Shown here: one piece after another, positions 1 to 5,648 of the stretch | Layout: every line of letters begins with the position of its first letter | Position numbering within the stretch: position 1 is the stretch's first letter | Origin: Acidobacteriota bacterium | Lineage (GTDB): Bacteria > Acidobacteriota > Vicinamibacteria > Vicinamibacterales > JAKQTR01 | Direction: 5' to 3' | DNA length: 6,535 nucleotides | Assembly (NCBI GenBank): GCA_026393735.1 | Contig: JAPKZP010000642.1 | Span: forward strand, 7,977 to 14,511 | The notes under the pieces: model-generated | The model's database searches: none | The model's input: the letters and a program-made list of their open reading frames with translations, nothing else | Told to the model about the DNA's origin: nothing | Position numbers and translations under genes: made by a program

Positions 1-292
1 CCGGGATATGACGGAGCAAGTCGGGATAGGCCGGGTCGCCGCGCACGACGACGTCGAGTCCACTGGCGCGGCCGGCGTCCAGCGCCATCGCCGCCCGGGC
101 GCGGAGCGACGCGGCACGCGCCTCGACATCGTGCGTGCCGCCGAGGATCAGCGCCGCCTCGAGTGTCTGCGCATCGCACAGACGCGGCGGCGGCAGGTCG
201 TCAGCGGGCGGCACCACTCGGCGTCGCGGTTTCTGGTGAGCCCCCTCCGTCCACAGCAGGGCGAGCGCCACCATCTCGAGCTGGTCCGCCAT
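1..292 (-). CDS. dprA: Probable DNA-processing protein DprA (Smf), N-terminal part, truncated by window edge
   Basis: Reading leftward from ATG at 292 gives 97 uninterrupted codons to the edge of the window. The visible part holds a variable N-terminal segment (residues 1-75, helical and Ala/Leu-rich, the place of the SAM-like domain in DprA). It is followed by GLDVVVRGDPAYPDLLRHIP at 78-97. That last stretch matches the junction that opens the DprA Rossmann fold, where family members read roughly 'xxDxxYPxxLxxIxdPP'. DprA binds single-stranded DNA brought in by transformation and loads RecA onto it in the cytoplasm. The nucleotide-binding core would lie outside the window. M7 is an alternative start; neither start has a clear Shine-Dalgarno sequence. 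The gene is transcribed divergently from the TPR gene. Identification rests on a short motif, so it is probable and not certain. Confidence 0.62.
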   Translation of the reverse strand, partial: MADQLEMVALALLWTEGAHQKPRRRVVPPADDLPPPRLCDAQTLEAALILGGTHDVEARAASLRARAAMALDAGRASGLDVVVRGDPAYPDLLRHIP

Positions 293-326
293 CGCGGCGT
301 TCGTGTGCGAGAATCGTACCAGCGGC

Positions 327-355
327 TTGCGCCCCCTGTGGCCGGGCGCTATAGT
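327..355 (+). promoter_or_regulatory. Sigma70-type promoter for the TPR/lipoprotein pair
   Basis: TTGCGC (327-332) and TATAGT (350-355) are separated by exactly 17 bp. They match the -35 and -10 consensus at 4 and 5 of 6 positions. Transcription would start near 361-363, leaving a leader of about 50 nt before the ATG at 413. It lies in the 120-bp divergent gap between dprA and the TPR gene. No equally good leftward promoter was seen for dprA. Confidence 0.6.
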
Positions 356-412
356 GAAGTCAGACCCAGCCTGCCGCTGTCTTCCGCGCTCGTTCAGGCG
401 CCAAAGGTGTCT

Positions 413-775
413 ATGCCCGGGTTGAAAAAACTGATCGCGTCGACGATGGTCGCGCTGGCGGTTTCTGCCACCGTGGCCGGCGCGGCCGACCGCAAGGAAG
501 CGCGCAACCAGGTTGAGTTCGGGATCAGGGTGGCGTCGCAAGGGCTGTGGCGCGAGGCCATCTACCGGTGGGAGCGCGCGGTCGAGCTGGATCCCACCTA
601 CGCGGCCGCGTTCAACAACCTCGCGATCGCGTACGAACAGTCCGGCCAGTTCGAGAAGGCCAAAAAGGCCTACGAGAAGGCCACCGAACTGGATCCGCAC
701 AACACCTATATCAAACAGAACTTTGACCTCTTCAAGGAAATCAACGACCGTGCGAGCCGCCAGAATACTCGTTAG
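413..775 (+). CDS. Exported two-repeat TPR protein
   Basis: A 120-residue protein. Residues 1-25 form a Sec signal peptide: a positive start (PGLKK), a hydrophobic core (LIASTMVALAVSATV), and AGA followed by ADRK as the likely signal peptidase I site. Two tetratricopeptide repeats follow at about 30-61 (GIRVASQGLWREAIYRWERAVELDP) and 62-95, the second with the classic A/N-N-L-A-Y-G-A-Y-A-LDP pattern. A short charged tail ends the protein. TPRs are protein-binding scaffolds, so the product probably works in the periplasm as a partner or assembly factor; its target cannot be read from the sequence. The start is set by the signal peptide and by AAAGGTG at 404-409. The same frame is open upstream to position 8, but that part lies antisense to dprA and is not protein-like. 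It is co-transcribed and overlapping with the lipoprotein downstream. Confidence 0.85.
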   Translation: MPGLKKLIASTMVALAVSATVAGAADRKEARNQVEFGIRVASQGLWREAIYRWERAVELDPTYAAAFNNLAIAYEQSGQFEKAKKAYEKATELDPHNTYIKQNFDLFKEINDRASRQNTR

Positions 776-1538
776 TCTCGCCGTCGCCACGAGCGCCGCC
801 GGGTGCCTCTCGATTCTCGAGGTCCCGGTCGAAACGCCCATCCAGCCCAAGCTGGATGCCTCGAGGTTCAGCCGGGTCTTCGTGGCCGGCTTCGTCTCGG
901 GTGGCAGCGAAGACGTGGACACCAACCTCGAGACCGTACGGCTGCTCCGCAGTCAGCTCAAGAACAAGTCGAACTTGAAGGTGATCGAGGCCGACGTGCT
1001 GCCGATTCTCGACGTCGCCGCCAAAGGGGTTGGCGGCGCCACGCCCGCGGCCACGCCGTCTGCCGCGGGGGCCGGCCAGACAGCCGCCGACGCACAGAGG
1101 CCTGTCATCCGCGACGAACGGGACCTGCCGCCCTTTGAGAAAGTGTTTGGCGACAAGGCGTACTGGAAGGGCGTGGGCGATGAGTTCCAGGGCGCGTTGA
1201 TCGTGACCGGTTCGGTCATCTTCGTGCCGTACCAGCGATCCGGCTACGTCCAGAAGGAGGAGGAAGTCTACGACTCCTTCGGGCGCCGGAGCGTCGTGCC
1301 GGTGCGCACCTACATGGACCGGAAGGGATTCATCCTGAGGCCCAAGTTCGTGTTCATCGACGGGAACACAGGCGAGACGCTGTACGCCGAGACATTCCGC
1401 GAGGAAATCCTCTACAACGCCGACCAGAGCACGCCCGCGCTGTCGTCGTACTTCGAGTTGATGGACCGCCTGCTGCCTTCGTTCCTGACGACGCTGAGCA
1501 GCCAGACCATCAAGGGCACGCGGATTCTGCTCCGGTAG
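750..1538 (+). CDS. Lipoprotein of unknown function, possibly CsgG/LpoB-like fold
   Basis: A 262-residue protein starting at GTG 750, preceded by AAGGAAA (734-740). The start lies inside the TPR gene, giving a 26-bp overlap and suggesting translational coupling. The N-terminus is a lipoprotein signal: RAAR, a hydrophobic stretch, then AAG before Cys19, so the mature protein should be lipidated at C19. The body opens with a strand-like RVFVAGFVSGG (about 40-50) and contains an Ala/Gly/Pro-rich linker (about 90-116). It then shows LIVTGSVIFVPYQ and a late FVFIDGNTGETLYAETF. The pattern 'conserved strand, xVTGxV, then IDxxTGExLY' recalls CsgG/LpoB-type periplasmic lipoproteins. That likeness is my inference and no family assignment is secure. 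Together with the TPR protein it looks like a small envelope module. An earlier ATG at 513 in this frame is antisense-like filler inside the TPR gene. Confidence 0.75.
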   Translation: MRAARILVSLAVATSAAGCLSILEVPVETPIQPKLDASRFSRVFVAGFVSGGSEDVDTNLETVRLLRSQLKNKSNLKVIEADVLPILDVAAKGVGGATPAATPSAAGAGQTAADAQRPVIRDERDLPPFEKVFGDKAYWKGVGDEFQGALIVTGSVIFVPYQRSGYVQKEEEVYDSFGRRSVVPVRTYMDRKGFILRPKFVFIDGNTGETLYAETFREEILYNADQSTPALSSYFELMDRLLPSFLTTLSSQTIKGTRILLR

Positions 1539-1576
1539 CCGGCCGGCCCTCTTGGGCGCTGGCGTTGCACTACCGG
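1532..1576 (+). terminator. Inverted repeat spanning the lipoprotein stop codon (weak terminator or leader structure)
   Basis: CCGGTAG (1532-1538), which includes the TAG stop, is the exact complement of CTACCGG at 1570-1576. Nested inside is GCCC-TCTT-GGGC (1546-1557). The two could stack into one structure ending the upstream transcript. The only T-rich stretch after it is TTCTG, so intrinsic termination would be inefficient. Confidence 0.35.
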
Positions 1577-1595
1577 TTCTGCTAGTATTGATAGT
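1565..1595 (+). promoter_or_regulatory. Possible rplU promoter
   Basis: TTGCAC (1565-1570) resembles a -35 box, with GATAGT (1590-1595) 19 bp later as a possible -10. An alternative is an extended -10, TGCTAGTAT (1580-1588), with no good -35. This is the most AT-rich part of the gap before rplU, but neither arrangement is strong. The leader to the GTG at 1664 would be about 60 nt. Confidence 0.35.
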
Positions 1596-1663
1596 TCCGT
1601 CCGCCTGAAGCGGCCCTCCCGTGGGACGCGGGCGACGAAATGGATTCGCAGAGGAGTGCACTC

Positions 1664-1975
1664 GTGTACGCGATCGTTCAAAACGGCGGACATCAGGTCA
1701 AAGTCGAGCCCGGCACCATCGTCACGGTTGACCGGATGGACAACGAATCGGGCGCCGAGGTGACCTTCGACGAGGTGTTGTTCGTGTCGAAGGACGGCGA
1801 CATCAAGGCCGGTACCCCCTTCGTGGCGGGCGCCAAAGTCGTCGGCATCGTGGAAGACCACCCGCGCGGCCCCAAGATTCGCGTGTTCAAGAGCAAGCGC
1901 CGCAAGCAGGAGCGCCGGACGCACGGGTTCCGCGCCGACCAGACGCGCGTGCGCATCACCAGTATCCAGGTGTAA
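1664..1975 (+). CDS. rplU: 50S ribosomal protein L21
   Basis: A 103-residue protein, the usual L21 length. It reads (V)YAIVQNGGHQVKVEPG at the N-terminus and KIRVFKSKRRKQERRTHGFR near the C-terminus. These are the family's opening strand and its basic rRNA-binding loop. L21 is a primary 23S rRNA-binding protein of the large subunit. I choose GTG 1664 over the in-frame ATG at 1640: GTG gives the canonical 'MYAIV' start, and GAGGAG (1651-1656) sits 7 nt upstream of it. The ATG would add eight residues not typical of the family. In the signature following G-F-R the residue is Ala where Gln or Arg is common, a minor change. rpmA follows 15 bp later, the standard L21-L27 pair. Confidence 0.97.
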   Translation: MYAIVQNGGHQVKVEPGTIVTVDRMDNESGAEVTFDEVLFVSKDGDIKAGTPFVAGAKVVGIVEDHPRGPKIRVFKSKRRKQERRTHGFRADQTRVRITSIQV

Positions 1976-1990
1976 GCAGGAAGCACGGCC

Positions 1991-2272
<282 letters not shown>

Positions 2273-2281
2273 GGTGGCCGC

Positions 2282-2301
2282 GGACGGCCTGCGTGCCGTC
2301 C
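2282..2301 (+). other. Short hairpin after rpmA
   Basis: GGACGGC (2282-2288) and GCCGTCC (2295-2301) form a 7-bp stem with a CTGCGT loop, 10 bp after the rpmA stop. No T tract follows. It may protect the 3' end or pause polymerase just ahead of the better terminator at 2317. Confidence 0.4.
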
Positions 2302-2316
2302 CGACCCGCACACCCG

Positions 2317-2349
2317 GCCACGGGAGTTCGTTTCCCGTGGCTTTCGTCT
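2317..2349 (+). terminator. Intrinsic terminator of the rplU-rpmA unit
   Basis: GCCACGGGA (2317-2325) pairs perfectly with TCCCGTGGC (2333-2341) across a 7-nt loop. A short T-rich tail, TTTCGTCT, follows directly. The G/C-rich 9-bp stem plus tail fits a Rho-independent terminator with a modest U tract, placed 45 bp after rpmA. Confidence 0.72.
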
Positions 2350-2370
2350 GTACGGCTGCGGCCGGCGCAG

Positions 2371-2457
2371 AAACCTCTCCCGGAGAGGTTTGTCGACGCC
2401 CGTAGAAACCTCTCCCGGAGGGGTTTTCGCGCGTAGAAACCTCTCCCGGAGAGGTTT
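2371..2457. repeat. Three tandem copies of a 21-bp palindrome
   Basis: Arms AAACCTCTCC and GGAGAGGTTT flank a single C. Copies start at 2371, 2406 and 2437 (steps of 35 and 31 bp). Copies 1 and 3 are identical. Copy 2 has GGAGGGGTTT as its right arm, where the changed base still allows a G-U pair in RNA on the + strand. The flanks are shared too: a G precedes every copy (TAG before copies 2 and 3), and GTCGA follows copies 1 and 3. Each copy could fold into a hairpin followed by a short T run, or be a dyad operator. They occupy the leader of the LOG-like gene at 2496. Confidence 0.85.
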
Positions 2458-2490
2458 GTCGAACGCGGGAGTAGTTTCGTCGAACGGGAG
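2454..2490 (+). repeat. Degenerate direct repeat supplying the ribosome-binding site of the LOG-like gene
   Basis: GTTTGTCGAACGCGGGAG (2454-2471) recurs as GTTTCGTCGAACGGGAG (2474-2490) with two single-base indels. The second copy provides the GGGAGG of the next gene's ribosome-binding site, so the repeat family has been built into the start of a functional gene. Confidence 0.6.
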
Positions 2491-2495
2491 GGTGG

Positions 2496-3038
2496 ATGAA
2501 CAGCGCGAGGCGGCCGGTCATCGGCGTGATGGGGTCCAGCACTCAAGCGTATGAAGACGTGGCCGAGCCCCTCGGACGGCTGCTGGCCATGCTGGGCGTG
2601 CACATGTTGAACGGCGGCGGTGTGGGGGCGATGGGCGCGGCGAGCCGCGGATTCGCCGACGTGGAGCCCCGGGCTGGGCTTATCATCGGCATCCTGCCGG
2701 CGGATCTGCCGGACGGCGAAGTCGTGCCGAGGCCCGGATATCCCAATCCGTGGATCGACATCGCCGTCTTTACGCACCTGCCCTTGAGCGGGATCAGCGG
2801 CACCGACCCGCGAAGCCGGAACCACATCAACATCCTGACGTCCGACGTGGTGGTCGTGCTGCCGGGCAGCGAGGGTACGCAGTCGGAGATGGAACTGTCG
2901 ATGCGCTACGGCAAACCCGTCATCGCCTTCTTCGGAGAGCACGCCGTGGCGTGGGACGTACCAGCGGGCGTGCCGGTCGCGCGCACGCTGGATGAGGTTG
3001 AACGGTTCGTTCGTACCCACGTGGGGGACCGTCTGTAA
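2496..3038 (+). CDS. LOG / DprA-related Rossmann-fold protein (TIGR00725-like)
   Basis: A 180-residue cytosolic protein. PVIGVMGSS (7-15) is the first strand and phosphate loop. NGGGVGAMGAASRGF (39-53) is the GGG-x-G-x-M-x-A-x-x-G motif. RSRNHINILTSDVVVVLPG (106-124) leads into PGSEGTQSE (123-131), the counterpart of PGGxGTxxE in LOG proteins. KPVIAFFG follows. The second Gly of PGG is Ser125. These features place it with the TIGR00725 / lysine-decarboxylase-like proteins, structurally close to cytokinin-activating LOG phosphoribohydrolases, molybdenum-cofactor carrier proteins and, more distantly, DprA. The exact ligand cannot be told; a nucleotide is likely. GGGAGGG (2486-2492) lies very close to the ATG (4 nt). 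The gene stands between two ribosome-related units and has repeats on both sides, so it may be transcribed alone or by read-through. Confidence 0.85.
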   Translation: MNSARRPVIGVMGSSTQAYEDVAEPLGRLLAMLGVHMLNGGGVGAMGAASRGFADVEPRAGLIIGILPADLPDGEVVPRPGYPNPWIDIAVFTHLPLSGISGTDPRSRNHINILTSDVVVVLPGSEGTQSEMELSMRYGKPVIAFFGEHAVAWDVPAGVPVARTLDEVERFVRTHVGDRL

Positions 3039-3051
3039 GGGTTCCAACTGG

Positions 3052-3071
3052 GTGCCCGCCTGCGCGGGCAC
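3052..3071. repeat. REP-like palindrome (translation shadow WVPACAG / VVPAQAG)
   Basis: GTGCCCGC (3052-3059) pairs with GCGGGCAC (3064-3071) around a CTGC loop, 13 bp after the LOG-like gene stop. Read in one + frame it gives NWVPACAGTT, and on the minus strand VVPAQAGTQ. I recall such peptides as the usual false translations of a widespread class of intergenic palindromes in bacteria (the 'WIPACAGMT' type). There is no T tract, so a repeat element or 3'-end stabiliser is more likely than a terminator. Confidence 0.6.
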
Positions 3072-3093
3072 GACGCGGGGGGGTGCGGAGTTC

Positions 3094-3115
3094 GGGCGGA
3101 CACGGGGGTCCGCCC
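3094..3115. repeat. Second palindrome, GGGCGGAC / GTCCGCCC
   Basis: Arms GGGCGGAC (3094-3101) and GTCCGCCC (3108-3115) form an 8-bp stem around ACGGGG. On the minus strand the element reads GADPRVRPNS. It is unrelated in sequence to the palindrome at 3052 and to the array that follows. It is probably another interspersed repeat family. Confidence 0.55.
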
Positions 3116-3165
3116 CTACCATGCCACTGCAAGTGTCTCCGCAGGGACACAGCCCCTTCCCTGCC

Positions 3166-3356
3166 AGGCACGGCGCGGTCCTTGCCCGGCACGGCCCCGT
3201 CTTTGCCCCGCTGCGGCCCTGTTTTCGCCCGGCACGGCCCCGTCTTTGCCCGCTGCGGCCCTGTCTTCGCCCGGCACGGCCCATTCTTTGCCCCGCTGCG
3301 GCCCTGTTTTCGCCCGGCACGGCCCCGTCCTTGCCCGCTGCGGCCCTGTCCTTGCC
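3166..3356. repeat. GC-rich tandem array: nine 21/22-bp units in an A-B alternation with an 85-bp higher-order repeat
   Basis: Units end in GCC and break at 3166, 3187, 3208, 3230, 3251, 3272, 3293, 3315 and 3336. Type A units begin CGGCACGGCC, type B units begin (C)CGCTGCGGCC, and from 3187 they alternate strictly A-B-A-B-A-B-A-B. The unit at 3166 is a diverged A and a decayed unit follows at 3357-3376. Units 3187-3271 and 3272-3356 are both exactly 85 bp and differ at five positions by my count, so a four-unit block was duplicated recently. Seven units are 21 bp (seven codons); the two at 3208 and 3293 are 22 bp, which breaks any long heptapeptide frame. Type B contains the near-palindrome CCGCTGCGG. 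No spacer/repeat pattern of a CRISPR is present. The gap 3039-3409 holds no gene that I can support. Confidence 0.9.
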
Positions 3357-3409
3357 CGCCACGGGCCAGTTCCCCCGGCCTCCGACTCGTTGTGATACGG
3401 TGATGCTGC

Positions 3410-4537
3410 ATGTTCGTTGACGAAGTCGAGATCCGCGTAGCGGCCGGTGATGGCGGGCGCGGGTGTATCGCGTTCCGGCGCGAGAAGTTCGTGCCGCGCG
3501 GCGGCCCGAGCGGCGGCGACGGCGGCAACGGCGGCTCCGTGTTCTTCGTGGCCAGCCCGCACATCAATACGCTGATCAGCCTGCGGTTCCATCCCGAGCT
3601 CTCGGCCCAGCGAGGAGAGCACGGCATGGGCTCGAACTGTCACGGGCGCAACGGCAAGCACCTGGTGCTGAAGGTGCCGGTCGGCACAGTCGTGATCGAA
3701 GTGCTCGAGGACGGCGAGACGGTGGAACTCGCCGATCTCACCCGGAAGAACCAGCGCGTACGCATCGCTGCAGGCGGACAAGGCGGACGCGGCAACGCGC
3801 GGTTCGTGACGTCCACCAACCGGGCCCCTCGCCGCGCCGATCCGGGCATGCCCGGCGACGTGAAGCGGCTGCGGCTGCAGCTCAAGCGGCTGGCGGACGT
3901 GGGGCTGGTGGGCTTCCCGAATGCCGGCAAGTCGACGCTCATCGCGCGCATCTCGGCGGCAAAGCCGAAGATCGCCGACTACCCGTTCACGACCCTGACG
4001 CCCCACCTCGGCGTCGTGGCGCTCAGCGACGACCGCAGCTTCGTGGTGGCCGACGTGCCCGGCCTCATCGAAGGCGCACATCGCGGGCTCGGCCTTGGCC
4101 ACCAGTTCCTGCGACACCTCGAGCGCACCCGCCTGCTCGTGCACGTCATCGACGTGTGCGGCGCGTCGGGGCGCGACCCTGTCCAGGACTTCGATACGAT
4201 TCAGCGCGAGCTGGAACTCTATCGTCCCGAGTTCGCGGGCAAGCCCGCGATTGCAGCGGCCAACAAGATGGACTCGGTCTCAGATCTCGACGCCGTGGAC
4301 CGGCTCGAAGCGCATCTGGCCGCCCGCCAGATCCCGATGCACCGGATCTCGGCGGTGACGGGTGAGGGCGTCCCGGCGCTCCTCGAAGCGATGTGGCAGC
4401 ACCTGCTGCCGCTGCAGGCCGACGCGGCGGCCAACCCGGATCCGGATGCCGACGTCGACGCAAATGACCGACTCGACGTCGATCACGGCGCGGCGCCGGA
4501 CGGTGCAGACGACGTGGAGCCGGAATCCGAGCCGTGA
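3410..4537 (+). CDS. obgE: GTPase ObgE/CgtA, 50S assembly
   Basis: A 375-residue Obg-family GTPase. The glycine-rich Obg fold covers about 1-158, with AGDGGRGCIAFRREKF at 12-27, the GGDGGNGG run, and GGQGGRGN at 122-129. The G domain shows G1 GFPNAGKS (168-175), G2 DYPFTT (190-195), G3 DVPGLIEGAHRGLG (215-228), G4 NKMD (285-288) and G5 SA (314-315). All key residues are intact. Obg binds the immature large subunit and couples ribosome maturation to GTP/ppGpp levels. The C-terminus (about 345-375) is an acidic, Asp/Ala/Pro-rich tail with no OCT domain, as in many Gram-negatives. The ATG at 3410 fits the family start exactly. Its ribosome-binding site is weak (GGTGAT, 3399-3404). It follows the repeat array directly and overlaps nadD by the GTGA at 4534-4537. 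Confidence 0.98.
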   Translation: MFVDEVEIRVAAGDGGRGCIAFRREKFVPRGGPSGGDGGNGGSVFFVASPHINTLISLRFHPELSAQRGEHGMGSNCHGRNGKHLVLKVPVGTVVIEVLEDGETVELADLTRKNQRVRIAAGGQGGRGNARFVTSTNRAPRRADPGMPGDVKRLRLQLKRLADVGLVGFPNAGKSTLIARISAAKPKIADYPFTTLTPHLGVVALSDDRSFVVADVPGLIEGAHRGLGLGHQFLRHLERTRLLVHVIDVCGASGRDPVQDFDTIQRELELYRPEFAGKPAIAAANKMDSVSDLDAVDRLEAHLAARQIPMHRISAVTGEGVPALLEAMWQHLLPLQADAAANPDPDADVDANDRLDVDHGAAPDGADDVEPESEP

Positions 4538-5244
4538 CGATCGCATCACGCACGGGCGTGCTCGGGGGCACGTTCGACCCGATCCATCTGGGACACCTTG
4601 CGGTGGCACACGCCGCGACGCACGCGCTCGCGCTCGCCCGCGTGCTCCTGTTGCCATCGCGCCTCCCACCCCACCGCCCTGTTGACGCGTCGGCCTCGCC
4701 GGACGATCGCTTCGCCATGGTGACGCTGGCCGCGAAGACGGACGAGCACCTGGTTCCGAGCGATCTCGAACTGCGACGAACGGGGCCGTCCTACACGGCC
4801 GACACGCTCCGGGCCCTGCACGCGGCGGGCTACGACCGGTGGCAATTGTTCTTCCTCACGGGCGCCGACGCGTTTGCAGAAATCGCGATGTGGCGTGAGT
4901 ACCCGGCCGTCCTCGATCTCGCCCACTTCGTGGTGTGCGCGAGGCCCGGCACGCCGGTCACGACGCTCCGGGGACGGCTCCCGGGGCTCGCGGCGCGCAT
5001 GTGTCTCCTGGGCGCTGCGGGCGAGGTCGCCGACGACGAGACGCGTACGCGCGTGTTTCTCCTCGATTCCCCCACACCTGACGTATCATCCACCGAGATT
5101 CGCGCACGGGCGCGTGCAGGGCGGCCGCTTGCGGGACTGGTGCCGCCCGAAGTCGATTCCTACATCCGCCGCCACGGGTTGTATGGCGCCCACCCAGACG
5201 CCGCTGCCAGTGGCAGCCCCGCGGCCGGCACTTTGCATGAATAA
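4534..5244 (+). CDS. nadD: Nicotinate-nucleotide adenylyltransferase
   Basis: A 236-residue enzyme joining nicotinate mononucleotide and ATP to make deamido-NAD, the penultimate step of NAD synthesis, in the cytoplasm. GGTFDPIHLGHL (11-22) carries the nucleotidyltransferase H-x-G-H site (His18, His21). SYTADTL lies at 86-92. TGADAFAEIAMWREY (109-123) matches the substrate-binding region. SSTEIR (185-190) is the family's second ATP-binding motif. The GTG start at 4534 overlaps the obgE stop (GTGA), implying translational coupling; GGAG at 4516-4519 is the nearest ribosome-binding site. The last 20 or so residues (Ala/Ser/Pro-rich) extend past the usual end and run into the rsfS start. obgE-nadD-rsfS is a common bacterial neighbourhood. 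Confidence 0.97.
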   Translation: MTIASRTGVLGGTFDPIHLGHLAVAHAATHALALARVLLLPSRLPPHRPVDASASPDDRFAMVTLAAKTDEHLVPSDLELRRTGPSYTADTLRALHAAGYDRWQLFFLTGADAFAEIAMWREYPAVLDLAHFVVCARPGTPVTTLRGRLPGLAARMCLLGAAGEVADDETRTRVFLLDSPTPDVSSTEIRARARAGRPLAGLVPPEVDSYIRRHGLYGAHPDAAASGSPAAGTLHE

Positions 5245-5626
5245 AGCCCAGAGCACGCGCGCGCAGACCGTGCCCGCCCTGCCCGATGAGATCATCGCGG
5301 CGGCCCGGGCCGCCTACGACAAGAAGGCCACCGGCGTCATGGCGCTGGACCTTCGCAAGGCCCAGGCGTTCACGGATTTCTTCTTCATCTGCACCGGGCA
5401 GAACGCCCGTCAGGTGAAGGCCATCGCGGATGCCATCGAGGCAGCCTTGGGGTCGGACGGCACGAAGCCCGCGCACGTCGAGGGCTACGACCGTGCCGAC
5501 TGGATCCTGCTCGACTACTTCACGTTTGTCGTGCATGTCTTCATGCCGGAGCTGCGGAGGTTCTACGACCTCGAGCGGCTCTGGGGCAGCGCAGCGCGTC
5601 TCGACATCCCCGATCCCGCCGCCTGA
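5237..5626 (+). CDS. rsfS: Ribosome silencing factor RsfS
   Basis: A 129-residue protein (family about 105-130). The core is KKATGVMALDLRKAQAFTDFFFICTG (about 29-54), then NARQVKAIADAIE (56-68). EGYDRADWILLDY (82-94) and VVHVFMPELRRFYDLERLW (98-116) complete the RsfS pattern, including the conserved E-G-x-x-x-x-x-W and V-H-x-F. RsfS binds L14 on the 50S subunit and blocks joining to 30S when nutrients are short. I choose ATG 5237, which overlaps the nadD end by 8 bp. Another in-frame ATG at 5183 would add 18 residues rich in Pro and Ala and is less likely. Neither has a good ribosome-binding site, so expression probably depends on coupling to nadD. Confidence 0.95.
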   Translation: MNKAQSTRAQTVPALPDEIIAAARAAYDKKATGVMALDLRKAQAFTDFFFICTGQNARQVKAIADAIEAALGSDGTKPAHVEGYDRADWILLDYFTFVVHVFMPELRRFYDLERLWGSAARLDIPDPAA

Positions 5627-5648
5627 GCGGGCGGACTCCGGCGCCGTC

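Noticed and set aside
8..412. Open + strand frame leading into the TPR protein, which would make it 255 residues
   Set aside because: The added part is Arg/His-rich, lies antisense to the DprA-like frame, and would bury a clear signal peptide. The promoter at 327-355 also falls inside it.
741..1661. 306-codon minus-strand frame opposite the lipoprotein gene
   Set aside because: Arg/His/Gly-rich shadow with no domain; the + strand has a lipoprotein signal and a good ribosome-binding site.
1640..1663. ATG 1640 as the rplU start
   Set aside because: GAGGAG lies after it and serves GTG 1664, which gives the exact canonical L21 N-terminus and length.
2371..2457. The triple palindrome as three stacked terminators of rpmA
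   Set aside because: A better terminator already lies at 2317. The palindromes have only 3-4 T after each stem and are nearly symmetrical on both strands. A role in termination is possible but not the best explanation.
3166..3356. CRISPR array
   Set aside because: The units are contiguous 21/22-mers with no unique spacers, and there are no cas genes nearby.
3370..3399. obgE promoter (TTCCCC with GATACG)
   Set aside because: Poor match to both boxes and an 18-bp spacer; it would leave almost no leader before the ATG at 3410.
3116..4144. Long minus-strand open frame opposite obgE
   Set aside because: A codon-bias shadow of obgE in GC-rich DNA; no motif and no ribosome-binding site.
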